Assembly (NCBI GenBank): GCA_963793785.1
Contig: CAWCBH010000003.1
Coordinates: forward strand, 1,922,001-1,986,000
DNA length: 64,000 nucleotides
Direction of reading: 5' to 3'
Source of the DNA: CAWCBH01 sp963793785
GTDB lineage: Bacteria > Actinomycetota > Thermoleophilia > Solirubrobacterales > 70-9
Of this stretch, positions 46,280-54,761 are shown piece after piece; position 1 is the first letter of the stretch, and each line of letters begins with the position of its first letter. A program made the position numbers and the translations under genes. The notes below the pieces were generated by a model. The model searched no databases, was not told the origin of the DNA, and worked only from the letters and a program-made list of their open reading frames with translations.

Positions 46280-46891
46280 CTAGCGGGCGAGCGGGCTGCG
46301 CCAGAAGCTGGTCCGCTTGCGCGCCCCGGCCCAGTCGAGCTCGATGTGGAGGTGGTCGCGATGGGCGGCGGTGCGGTTGAGATGGCGGCGCAGCCGTCCG
46401 TCGCGGCGGTAGCAGTAGTCATAGGCCTCGAGCCGAGAGGATCCGGCCCACCAGGACCGGCAGTTGAAGATCAGCCCCTGGACACCCATTCGGCGCGCCA
46501 GCGCGGTGGTGTTGCCGCGACGGTCGCGGGCCAGCAGGAGGCCGATCAGGTTGGCGGCGGCGCGGCGCTGGCGGGGGACGCCGGCGTCGAGGTTCCAATC
46601 CAGCGCCCGCCCCTCCGCGTGGAGGCTGAAGTTGCCCGGGCCCAGCTTCTCGCAGCGCATGATCCCCCAGGAGACGCCGCGGAAATGACGTCCCAGCCAG
46701 CGCTCCAGCGCCAGGGTGCCGGGCTGGGGCCGGGGCAGGCATCGGCGGGCGTCGTCGTAGCGGGAGGGCTCGATCGGCTTGCGCAGCAGCCGCGGGTCGT
46801 TGGCCGGGTTCCCATTCAGGGCGGCCCCGGCGGCAGCCGCAGCCAGCGCCAGCGCCAGCAGCGCCGTGGTCATCGTCAGGCGAAAGCGCAT
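46280..46891 (-). CDS. Secreted M15/extensin-like peptidase-fold protein
   Basis: 203 residues with a signal peptide ('TMTTALLALALAAAAAGAA'). Zn-site motifs of the LAS/M15 type: 'SLHAEGRALDWNLD' (His and Asp) and 'AAHRDHLHIELDW' (HxH). Four Cys may form disulphides. Likely a peptidoglycan LD- or DD-peptidase outside the membrane. Between the TPP enzyme and cyclase genes, all on the minus strand. Confidence 0.8.
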   Translation of the reverse strand: MRFRLTMTTALLALALAAAAAGAALNGNPANDPRLLRKPIEPSRYDDARRCLPRPQPGTLALERWLGRHFRGVSWGIMRCEKLGPGNFSLHAEGRALDWNLDAGVPRQRRAAANLIGLLLARDRRGNTTALARRMGVQGLIFNCRSWWAGSSRLEAYDYCYRRDGRLRRHLNRTAAHRDHLHIELDWAGARKRTSFWRSPLAR

Positions 46892-46923
46892 GACGACTGT
46901 TTTCGTCAGGCGACCGGCAGGCT

Positions 46924-48525
46924 TTAGTCGGCCTGGACGGCCGTCCCGGGGACCGCCTGCTCGGCGGTCTGCACGCGAGGCGCGAACAGCTCCACCGGCT
47001 CCGAGCGCCCCTTCAGCTCGCAGGGCCCCCGGCTGACCAGCTCGAACTGGTCGCCGAGCAGGTCTCGCGTCGTCTCGGTGATCAGGACCTCCTCGTCGAG
47101 GTCGCGGGTCGCCGACTCGACCCGGGCGGCGACGTTGACGGCATCGCCGATGACGCTGAAGTTGAGCCGCCCGGCGCCGCCGATCGAGCCGGCGACCACG
47201 CGGCCGGAGTTGACCCCGATTCCGACCCGCAGCAGGCCCGAGTCTCCGTGGTTGGCCGTCTGGGCGATCTCGATCGCGGCGCGCACAGCCCGGTCGGCGT
47301 GATCTGGATAGGCCTCGGGGGCGCCGAACACGGCCAGCAGGCCGTCGCCGACGAACTTGTCGACGTGGCCTCCGTTGCGCGCGATGACCGGTACCACCGC
47401 CTCGAAAAGCTGGTTCAGCTTCGCCACGACCTCGGCTGCCTCCGCCTCGGCGGCGAAGCCGGTGAAGTCGCGCACGTCGCAGAACAGCAGCGAGACCTCG
47501 GCCTCCACCCCCTCGGGGCTGAACCCCTCGCTGAGGATGTAGTCGGCGACCTCGCGGTCCAGGTAGGTGCCGAACGCCTCGCGGATCTTCTCGCGCTCGG
47601 CGAGCCCGCGGGCCATCTGGTTGAAGCCGGCCGAGAGGTCGCCGAGCTCGTCCGCCGTCGTCACCGGCACCGAGACGTCATAGCGGCCCTCGCGGACCGA
47701 CGCGAAGCCGGCCTCGAGATCCCCGATCGGGCGCAGGATGGACCTCGTCAGCATCACCGAGAGCTCGAAGCTGATCGTGAACGCGACCCCGATCGCGATC
47801 AGCACGTCGAGGCCGAGGCCGGCGCCGCCGCCGGCGTCGCCGCCGCTGGACAGCGCCGCCGCGACCAGGCCGGTGATGATGTTGATCAGCGGCAGCGCCC
47901 CCATCAGCTTGATCCGCAGCGGCAGGGCCCTGGTCTCGGTGTGCAGCCGCGGCGGCACGATGCGGTTGATGTCGACGAGCACCGGCCGCATCCCGGTCTC
48001 GAGCGCGAAGTAGTGGAGGATCCCGGCGTAGCCGATCGCGATCATCGAGCCGGCGAAGAGCGGGAAGAAGGCAAGCGCGGTGAGGTCGAGGATGAAGATC
48101 GCCGCGATCGACCCCGGCAGCGCCACGATCAGAGCCGGAAGCTTCATGTCGCGGGAGATCACCGTCTGCGGCAGGCCCACGGCCGCAGCCCAGGCCCCCT
48201 CGGCAAGCTCGGGGTCGTCGCGGTCCTCGCTGGCGATCCAGCGGTTGAGCGGCTTCACGTAGGCGTAGCTGCGGATCAGCGCCAGCAGCACCGCGGTGCC
48301 GGTGAGCCCGAGCACGATCGCGGCCTGGAGGGCGAAGTCCTCGAACGGGGCGTCGTAATAGAAGCTGAAGATGCCCAGGGTCGCGAGGCTGATCAGCCAG
48401 GCGGTCTGCAGCTCGACGACGATGAAGGCGAACGGGTAGAGGTAGCCCAGCCTTCGGTACAGCCAGGTGAGGAACCGCTGCACCACGGCCCGATTGTCCC
48501 GCACCGGGCGGCCGCGGCGCTGCAC
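46924..48525 (-). CDS. Membrane-bound class III adenylate/guanylate cyclase with HAMP domain
   Basis: 533 residues from GTG 48525 (GTG 48486 also possible). About six N-terminal membrane helices (1-~255), a HAMP linker ('RPIGDLEAGFASVREGRYDVSV', 'DELGDLSAGFNQMARGL'), then a class III catalytic domain: metal Asp in 'LFCDVRDFTGF' and 'KFVGDGLLAVFG', transition-state Asn/Arg in 'GDAVNVAARVE'. All catalytic positions are present, so active cAMP (or cGMP) synthesis is expected. Divergent from the aldehyde dehydrogenase gene. Confidence 0.92.
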   Translation of the reverse strand: MQRRGRPVRDNRAVVQRFLTWLYRRLGYLYPFAFIVVELQTAWLISLATLGIFSFYYDAPFEDFALQAAIVLGLTGTAVLLALIRSYAYVKPLNRWIASEDRDDPELAEGAWAAAVGLPQTVISRDMKLPALIVALPGSIAAIFILDLTALAFFPLFAGSMIAIGYAGILHYFALETGMRPVLVDINRIVPPRLHTETRALPLRIKLMGALPLINIITGLVAAALSSGGDAGGGAGLGLDVLIAIGVAFTISFELSVMLTRSILRPIGDLEAGFASVREGRYDVSVPVTTADELGDLSAGFNQMARGLAEREKIREAFGTYLDREVADYILSEGFSPEGVEAEVSLLFCDVRDFTGFAAEAEAAEVVAKLNQLFEAVVPVIARNGGHVDKFVGDGLLAVFGAPEAYPDHADRAVRAAIEIAQTANHGDSGLLRVGIGVNSGRVVAGSIGGAGRLNFSVIGDAVNVAARVESATRDLDEEVLITETTRDLLGDQFELVSRGPCELKGRSEPVELFAPRVQTAEQAVPGTAVQAD

Positions 48526-48549
48526 CGGCCACGACTAGGATTGCGATCG

Positions 48550-50034
48550 GTGACGCAAATCACACAGGCCGAAGCGCTCTCGGAGGCGACGCGATCGTTC
48601 CTCGCCGGGCCGAAGGATCTGCTGATCGGGGAGCAACGGCGCCAGGCAGCCGAGGGGCGCCGCTTCGAGACCCTCGACCCGGCTACCGAGGAGACGATCT
48701 GCGAGGTCGCGCAGGCCGGGGCGGCTGACGTCGACGCGGCGGTCGCCGCCGCCCAGGAGGCCCTGGAGGGCGCCTGGGCGAAGGTCAACCCGGCCAAGCG
48801 CTCGGCGATGATCTGGGCGCTATCCGACCTCCTCAAGGCCAACGGCGACGAGCTGGCCGAGCTGGAATCGCTGGACAACGGCAAGCCGCTCGGCGCCGCG
48901 AAGGGAGACGTGGCGGCGGCGGTCAACCACCTGCGCTACTTCGCCGGCTGGCCGACCAAGATCGAGGGCGAGACGATCCCCGTCTCGGCCCGCGACGTCC
49001 ACTGCTACACACGCCGCGAGCCGGTCGGCGTCTGCGGGCAGATCATCCCCTGGAACTTCCCGCTGCTGATGGCGGTGTGGAAGATCGCGCCGGCGCTGGC
49101 GAGCGGTTGCACGACGATCCTCAAGCCGGCCGAGCAGACGCCGCTCAGCGCCCTGCGCCTCGGGGAGCTGGCCCTGGAGGCGGGAATCCCTCCCGGCACG
49201 GTCAACGTCCTCACCGGCGACGGGGAGACCGGCGCTGCGATCGTCGACCACCCTGGAGTCGACAAGATCGCCTTCACGGGCTCGACCGCGGTCGGGCGCG
49301 AGATCGGCGAGAAGTGCGGCCGCTCCCTGAAGCGGATGACGCTCGAGCTGGGCGGCAAGAGCCCGAACATCATCCTCGCCGACGCCGACCTCGAGGCAGC
49401 GGTCCCGGGCGCCTTCAACGGGATCTACTTCAACTCCGGCCAGGCCTGCAACGCCGGGTCGCGGCTGTTCGTCCAGCGGGGCCTGTTCGACCAGGTGGTC
49501 GAGCGGCTCGCGGACTACGCCCGCGAGGCCAAGGTCGGCCCGGGGCTCGACCCCGAGACCCAGTTCGGCCCCCTCGTCTCGGCCGAGCAGCTGCAGCGGG
49601 TGAGCGGCTACATCGACTCCGGCGTCAGCGACGGCGCGACGCTGGTCGCCGGCGGCAACGGAGCCGGCGGAGGCGACGGCTACTTCGTCGAGCCGACGCT
49701 GTTCACCGGTGTGAGCGACGAGATGCAGATCGCCCGCGAGGAGATCTTCGGCCCGGTGCTGGTGGCGATGCCCTTCGAGGACCTCGACGAGGTCGCGGCG
49801 CGGGCCAACGAGACCGAGTACGGGCTGGCGGCGGGGGTCTGGACCCGCGACATCTCCAACGCCCACCTCCTGGCGGCGAAGCTGAAAGCGGGCAACGTCT
49901 ACCTCAACGCCTGGGGCGGCGGCGACCCGGCGGCGCCGTTCGGCGGCTACAAGGCTTCGGGGATCGGCCGCGAGAAGGGCCACCACAACCTCGAGGCCTA
50001 CCTGGAGACGAAGACCGTCTGGGCGAAGTTGTGA
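48550..50034 (+). CDS. NAD(P)-dependent aldehyde dehydrogenase
   Basis: 494 residues from GTG 48550. 'IIPWNFPLLMAVWKIAPAL', general-base Glu in 'TLELGGKSPNIIL', nucleophile Cys in 'GQACNAGSR' and 'EEIFGPVLVAMPF'. Class 1/betaine-type ALDH. The osmoprotectant transporter elsewhere in the window makes a betaine-aldehyde role conceivable, but the sequence alone supports only a broad aldehyde substrate. Confidence 0.93.
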   Translation: MTQITQAEALSEATRSFLAGPKDLLIGEQRRQAAEGRRFETLDPATEETICEVAQAGAADVDAAVAAAQEALEGAWAKVNPAKRSAMIWALSDLLKANGDELAELESLDNGKPLGAAKGDVAAAVNHLRYFAGWPTKIEGETIPVSARDVHCYTRREPVGVCGQIIPWNFPLLMAVWKIAPALASGCTTILKPAEQTPLSALRLGELALEAGIPPGTVNVLTGDGETGAAIVDHPGVDKIAFTGSTAVGREIGEKCGRSLKRMTLELGGKSPNIILADADLEAAVPGAFNGIYFNSGQACNAGSRLFVQRGLFDQVVERLADYAREAKVGPGLDPETQFGPLVSAEQLQRVSGYIDSGVSDGATLVAGGNGAGGGDGYFVEPTLFTGVSDEMQIAREEIFGPVLVAMPFEDLDEVAARANETEYGLAAGVWTRDISNAHLLAAKLKAGNVYLNAWGGGDPAAPFGGYKASGIGREKGHHNLEAYLETKTVWAKL

Positions 50035-50059
50035 TGGCCGTCGCGGCTAGCGACGGCAG

Positions 50060-50845
50060 ATGCTGGTCAGGCGCGCAGCGCCGCAATTGTTGAGGGCTGA
50101 CGTGGAGGGCCCGATCGAGATCGTTCCGGGGGTCTGGGGGCTCGGCTCCGGATGGGTCAACTGGTACCTGGTCGAAGAGGACGGCCGCTTCACCGCCGTC
50201 GACGCCGCCCTCGCGGGCTACGCGGCGACGCTCGAGGCCGACCTGTCGACGGTCGGCGCCGGCCACGGCGACGTCGAAGCGCTGGCGCTGACCCACGCCG
50301 ACGACGACCACACCGGCCTGACCGGAACCCTCAGCGACCTCGGCGCCCGGGTGCTGGTCCACTCCGATGCCCTCGAGCCGCTGCGCAAGCCGAAGCCGAA
50401 GGGGGGCGACGCGAAGCCGATCAAGATCCTGCCCCAGCTCTGGCACCCGACGCTGCTCCGCCTGCTGGTCCATTTCGTCCGCAACGGGGCCGCGAGGCCG
50501 ACCGGATTCGACGGGGCCGAGACCTTTGAGGCCGGGGATCCGCTCGATATCCCCGGTCGCCCGCGGCCGATCGCGACACCCGGCCACGCGCCCGGCCATT
50601 GCGCGCTGTTGTTCGAGCGACACCGGGCGCTTTTCGTCGGCGACGCCCTCTGCACCTTGAACGTCTTCACCGGCTCCCGCGGACCGCAGCTGATGCCCTA
50701 CCAGCTGAATGAGGACAACCGGCGTTGCCGCGAGTCGCTCGGCGCTCTGGAAGGCATCGAGGCCGACGTCGTCCTGCCGGGCCACGGAGAGCCGTTTCGG
50801 GGATCGCCGGCAGCCGCGGTCGCCGAGGCGCTGGCGCGAGACTAG
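50060..50845 (+). CDS. MBL-fold metallohydrolase with variant HxDxDH motif
   Basis: 261 residues from ATG 50060; a GTG at 50102 ('VEGPIEIVPGVWGL') is at least as natural. The metal motif reads 'LTHADDDHTG', so the second His of HxHxDH is Asp. Downstream 'TPGHAPGHCALLF', 'FVGDAL' and 'VVLPGHGEPF' are intact. Such variants occur in the glyoxalase-II-like group. Follows the aldehyde dehydrogenase by 25 bases. Confidence 0.82.
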   Translation: MLVRRAAPQLLRADVEGPIEIVPGVWGLGSGWVNWYLVEEDGRFTAVDAALAGYAATLEADLSTVGAGHGDVEALALTHADDDHTGLTGTLSDLGARVLVHSDALEPLRKPKPKGGDAKPIKILPQLWHPTLLRLLVHFVRNGAARPTGFDGAETFEAGDPLDIPGRPRPIATPGHAPGHCALLFERHRALFVGDALCTLNVFTGSRGPQLMPYQLNEDNRRCRESLGALEGIEADVVLPGHGEPFRGSPAAAVAEALARD

Positions 50846-51705
50846 GCGGCGCTGGCCAGCCGGCGCGCCTCGGTGCGGGCGATCAGCTCGTAGTCGCGCC
50901 GGCAGGAGCCGCGGCGAATCGAGGCCGGCGCCAGCCGCGCACCGGCCTTCAACGAAGCGCAAAGCGCCCGGAAGGCGGCTTCGCGGCCGATGTCCCAGGG
51001 CAGGCCGTAGAGCTCCCGCACCCGGCCCGGCAGCGACCCCAGGACCGCCAGGTTGACGGCCTCCATGGCCGGGCGGCGGGCGGTCGGCACCGGAAGCCGG
51101 AAGGCGACCCGCCGCCCGAGGTCGCGGGCATCCTCGGTGACGAAGAGATCGGCGGATGCGAGCCGGTCAGCGACATAGCGGCGGTAGCCCGCGTAATCGG
51201 GCGGCATCTCGGCGGCGGCGAGCCCGAACAGCTTGCCCACCTGCCGGTAGTCGCGCCAGTAGCCCTCCCGCTCGGCGCGGTCGAGGCCGCGCACGAACGC
51301 CTCGTAGGCCACCTGGGCGGAGTCAGCGATCCAGACCAGGATCCAGAGCAGGAACTCGGGGTCGTCGGCGGCGTACTCCGAGCCGGCCGGCCACGGCCCG
51401 GCGGGCTCCTCCAGCCTGCCCTGCACCCGGGCGTGCATCCGCCGCACGACCGCCGTGGTGCGGTCGGCCTCGTCGCGGGAGCCGAAGTAGACGCGCTCCA
51501 TCATCTCCGCGGTGTGGGCGAGGCGCTTGAACGGAGCCTCCAGGCCCCTGGTGTTGGCCATCAGCCCTGCAAACGCCAGCGGGTGCGTGGCCTGCATCAG
51601 CAGCGCCCGCTGCCCGTAGGTGAAACCGACAACCCGGGCACCGTGGACCCGGCGCAGGACCGACTCGCCGCGCGGGAAGTAGCCGCCCTGGTCGACCGTG
51701 GCCAC
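50842..51705 (-). CDS. MpaB-like oxygenase (DUF2236 family)
   Basis: 287 residues: 'RRVHGARVVGFTYGQRALLMQATHPLAFAGL', 'RVYFGSRDEADRTTAVVRRMHARVQG', 'WILVWIADSAQVAYEAFVRGL'. The pattern is that of the all-helical DUF2236/latex-clearing-protein-like family, with the heme-ligand-type His in 'MQATHPLA'. Function in actinobacteria is largely uncharacterised. Overlaps the convergent MBL gene by 4 bases. Confidence 0.82.
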   Translation of the reverse strand: MATVDQGGYFPRGESVLRRVHGARVVGFTYGQRALLMQATHPLAFAGLMANTRGLEAPFKRLAHTAEMMERVYFGSRDEADRTTAVVRRMHARVQGRLEEPAGPWPAGSEYAADDPEFLLWILVWIADSAQVAYEAFVRGLDRAEREGYWRDYRQVGKLFGLAAAEMPPDYAGYRRYVADRLASADLFVTEDARDLGRRVAFRLPVPTARRPAMEAVNLAVLGSLPGRVRELYGLPWDIGREAAFRALCASLKAGARLAPASIRRGSCRRDYELIARTEARRLASAA

Positions 51706-51772
51706 GAATCCAAGGTACCCGGGGTTGCGGACCGATGCCGAGATCCTGCCTGGGCGGCGCTAGCTTTTCGGG

Positions 51773-51857
51773 GCCGGGGTGGTGGAACTGGCTAGACACG
51801 ATCGCCTTAAGAGCGATTGCCCGCGAGGGCGTGAGGGTTCGAGTCCCTCCCCCGGCA
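51773..51857 (+). tRNA. tRNA-Leu (TAA)
   Basis: An 85-base class II tRNA: acceptor GCCGGGG / CCCCGGC, anticodon arm ATCGC-CTTAAGA-GCGAT (anticodon TAA), long variable arm (TGCCC-GCGA-GGGCG), T-arm GAGGG-TTCGAGT-CCCTC, discriminator A. CCA not encoded. It reads UUA codons, which are rare in this GC-rich genome. Confidence 0.95.
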
Positions 51858-51970
51858 CCTGATCCGCAGTATTCGAAGATTCGCGGAGCCGGCGCGATGC
51901 GCAACAAGGGCGCTGCTACCGTGTTCTCGTAGGCAGGACGCATTCTCGGGTAGCTGCCCGAAAGCTCTCT

Positions 51971-53554
51971 TTGGAGGCCTCCGCACTCACACACGCCAGT
52001 CGTCGCGGGCTGCTTTCCCGCCGCTCCCCCTTGCTCAAGCTGCAGGGGGACGCACGGCTGATCTCGCTGGTCCGCGACGGCGACCCGGGCGCCTTCGACA
52101 TCATCGTCGACCGCTACCACTCGCGCCTGCTCGGCTTCTGCAGGCAGATGCTCGGCTGCACCGAGGATGCCGAGGACGTGCTGCAGGAGGTCTACGTCAA
52201 CGCCTTCCGGGCGATGGTGGCCGACCAGCGGGAGATCAACCTGCGTCCGTGGCTTTACCGGATCGCCCGCAATCGATGTCTCAACCACCTGCGCAAGCCG
52301 GTCGCCGACGCCAAGGAGTCGATGGACGCGGTGCCGGTCGTGGACGCCGCCTCCACCCACGAGCGGGTCCACAACCGCGAGGAGTTCCGCCAGCTTCTCT
52401 CCGACGTCAAGAAGCTTCCCGACACTCAGCGCGCGGCGCTGTTGCTGCGCGAAATGGACGCTCTCTCATACGAGGAGATCGCGCAGGCGATGGAGACGAC
52501 GGTGCCGTCGGTGAAGTCGCTTCTGGTCAGGGCGCGAATCTCCCTCGCCGAGGCCAGCCAGGCGCGATTGCTCACCTGCGGTGAGGTGCGCCTGCAGCTC
52601 GCCGAGGCCGCCGAGGGCCTTTGCAAGGCCTCGAGCCCGGCCCGGCGCCACGTTCGCGAGTGCCCCGACTGCAGTGAGTTCCGCACCCAGATCCGCTCCG
52701 ACAGCAAGGTCTTGGCAGCGCTGTCGCCGATCGGACCCCTGCTGGCACTGAAGGGGCTGCTGGCCTCGAAGCTCGGGCTCGGCGGTGGGGCCGGCACAGG
52801 CGCCACTTCCGCCGCCGGGACGGCGGGCGCGGGCGCCGGTGGTGCAGGCTCGATCGGTGCGGGCGCGGGCGCGCTCGGCGCCGGCGCAGGAGCGCTCGGT
52901 TCCGGAGCCGCCGCCGGTGGCCTGGGCGCCGTCGGCGCCGCGATCGGCGCCAAGGCAGTCGCAGGAGTCGTCACCGCAGCGGTCATCACAGCCGGCGCCG
53001 TAGAGGTCAGGAATCAGGTTTCCAGGGATTCGGCCGCACCGAGCGCCGCTTCGGCGCCGGCGACCGCCGACACGCCGGCTCCGGCCGTCGCCGCCGGGGA
53101 AGCGCCCGCCGCGATCACCCGGCCCGATTCGGCGCCGGTCGCAACCGAGCCGGCAGCGCCGGTCGCGGTCGAGCCGCCGGCCGAGACGCCGGTGGTGGTC
53201 GAGACGGGTACCGCCGCGGCCACCGACACCGTCGCTCCCGGCGCGACGATCCTCCAGGCCGGATCCTCGGTCGCAGAGCCGCTGGCCCAGCCGGCGACGC
53301 CGGGAACCGACACCTCGACCGACACCGATTCCCCCGGCGGTCCGCCGACGGGCAGCGGCGCCGGCAGCGACCGCCCGGGCGACGGCGGCACGACGGCCGG
53401 TCAGTCGCAGACGCCGCCCGGCGCTGAGGCAACGCCCGGAGCCGAGAGCTCCAGCAGCGGTGCAGGCACAAGCGGGTCCTCGAGCACACAGACTTCGGCC
53501 CCTGCCGAGCCCGGCGCCTCCGCCGACGGCGGCACCACCGCCCCCGGCTCCTAG
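51971..53554 (+). CDS. ECF sigma factor fused to zinc-binding domain, membrane anchor and extracellular tail
   Basis: 527 residues from TTG 51971 (start uncertain). Sigma2 (about 30-110: 'DPGAFDIIVDRYHSRLLGFC', 'AEDVLQEVYVNAFRAM', 'WLYRIARNRCLNHLRK') and sigma4 (about 135-195: 'LPDTQRAALLLREMDALSYEEIA') are followed by a zinc anti-sigma-like HxxxCxxC ('HVRECPDC', about 230). After a Gly/Ala-rich stretch comes one membrane helix ('AVAGVVTAAVITAGAV', about 340), then ~180 disordered Pro/Ala/Thr/Ser residues. Sigma and anti-sigma-type modules in one membrane-anchored chain suggest release by regulated proteolysis. Convergent with the R2lox gene. Confidence 0.85.
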   Translation: MEASALTHASRRGLLSRRSPLLKLQGDARLISLVRDGDPGAFDIIVDRYHSRLLGFCRQMLGCTEDAEDVLQEVYVNAFRAMVADQREINLRPWLYRIARNRCLNHLRKPVADAKESMDAVPVVDAASTHERVHNREEFRQLLSDVKKLPDTQRAALLLREMDALSYEEIAQAMETTVPSVKSLLVRARISLAEASQARLLTCGEVRLQLAEAAEGLCKASSPARRHVRECPDCSEFRTQIRSDSKVLAALSPIGPLLALKGLLASKLGLGGGAGTGATSAAGTAGAGAGGAGSIGAGAGALGAGAGALGSGAAAGGLGAVGAAIGAKAVAGVVTAAVITAGAVEVRNQVSRDSAAPSAASAPATADTPAPAVAAGEAPAAITRPDSAPVATEPAAPVAVEPPAETPVVVETGTAAATDTVAPGATILQAGSSVAEPLAQPATPGTDTSTDTDSPGGPPTGSGAGSDRPGDGGTTAGQSQTPPGAEATPGAESSSSGAGTSGSSSTQTSAPAEPGASADGGTTAPGS

Positions 53555-53557
53555 GCC

Positions 53558-54485
53558 TCAGCCGAGGCCGATCACCTTCAGGCGCCGCGACAGGCAGGTG
53601 CCGGCGAACTCGCGCGTCTGCGCGAGCGAGTATCCGAACAGCTCGTAGTCGTCCTCTTCGGGCGCCCAGGGCGGAGACAACACGCCGTCTGCGACCGGCA
53701 GGGATTCCTCCAGCGTGCGCTGGATCGCCCGCTTGTAGCGCTCGTCCTCGCGGGCCTTCTCGCGCAGGAAGACGGAGCCGAAGGCGACGTGGCGATGCTC
53801 GTCGCGGGCGACGTTGGCAAAACCGGCGACGAAGCCCGGGAGCGTTCCCTCGCGCTCGTTGTAGTCGATGATGAAGTGCTGCCCGGTCAGGGCCAGCATC
53901 CCCTCGATGACCATGTGGTAGAGCGTGATCGCCTCGACCAGCGACCTCGGTGTCCTCGGGCTCGGCGGCAAGCCGGTCGACGCGGCCCTTCAGCATCTCG
54001 TCGAAGAGCAGGGTGAACTTGGGATTCAGGTGCTCGGAGGTCTGCTCGAGCATCTGCGCCAGCTCGGCGCTGTCGAGAACCCCGACCTCGGCATAGAAGC
54101 GCTCGAAGAAGCGGACGTGACGAGCCTCGTCGGCGATCTGCGTGCAGAGGAAGATTCGCTGTTCCTCGGTCGGAGCGGCGCGCATGATCGGCCCCAGCTC
54201 CTCGGCGACCTTCTGCTCGCCGATGAAGAACGAGGAGAGGCCGTACATGCGCTGGTAGCGCTCCTGCTCGTCGAAGCGCTCGTTCCAGTCCTCGCGGTCG
54301 CGGCTGAAGTCGAGGTCCTGGGTCGCCCACTGCTGGCGCTCCCAGAGGAGGTAGAGGTCGCGGTATGAGAGGAGGTTGATCGCGGCCTGCTCGGCGGACT
54401 GCTGGAGCGCCGGGTCCGAGGTCGCCTGGAAGTCGTCTCGCTCGGTGCGGGCGGCGACTCTCGGGGTGGTCTGCAGCGGCTCCAT
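53558..54485 (-). CDS. R2-like ligand-binding oxidase / ferritin-like diiron protein (frameshifted)
   Basis: About 308 residues. Metal ligands expected for R2lox are visible: Glu in 'FFIGEQKVAEELG', EARH in 'ADEARHVRFFERFY', Glu in 'HMVIEGMLALTG' and EHRH in 'ARDEHRHVAFGS'. The N-terminal 'YLLWERQQWATQDLDFSRDREDW' also fits. One extra base near 53947 separates 'AAEPEDTE' from 'SLVEAITLYH'; the span is 3n+1. R2lox proteins hold a Mn/Fe or Fe/Fe site with a bound fatty acid; the physiological role is unsettled. Confidence 0.8.
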
Positions 54486-54710
54486 GACTCTCCTCTCTCG
54501 GCTTTGCGCGAGCCTACCAACCGTATTGGCTGACTGGCCAGTCGGGCGGCTGGAGCGGCCGCGGCGGTAATCCGATTCTTTGGTAGGCGACGCTCCTGCG
54601 TCTTCGGTAGCCGGGACTCAAGCGAGGGCAACGGGCGCCGATAGAGACGGTGCGAGCGGGCAGCAAGTCAGTTTCGGCGCCCGCGGCAGGACTCATTTTC
54701 CCTCCCACCC

Positions 54711-54760
54711 TCACGGCCTGCGACCGCCCGGGCATCCCACCCGGGCGGGCAGGGCCGTGA
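54711..54760 (-). terminator. Long hairpin after the UPF0173 MBL gene
   Basis: Nested arms TCACGGCCTGC and GCAGGGCCGTGA enclose CCGCCCGGG / CCCGGGCGG (loop CATCCCA), giving a ~20-base-pair stem ending at the stop codon of the minus-strand MBL gene. No U-run. Between it and the R2lox start (54486-54710) I see no gene or recognisable riboswitch. Confidence 0.55.
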
Positions 54761-54761
54761 A

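Noticed and set aside
46243..46422. A 60-residue N-terminal extension of the TPP enzyme
   Set aside because: Thr/Ala/Ser-rich antisense of the neighbouring M15-like gene; ATG 46242 gives the family-typical N-terminus.
54486..54710. Possible riboswitch upstream of the R2lox-like gene
   Set aside because: No conserved core of the c-di-AMP, TPP, cobalamin or SAM classes could be recognised.
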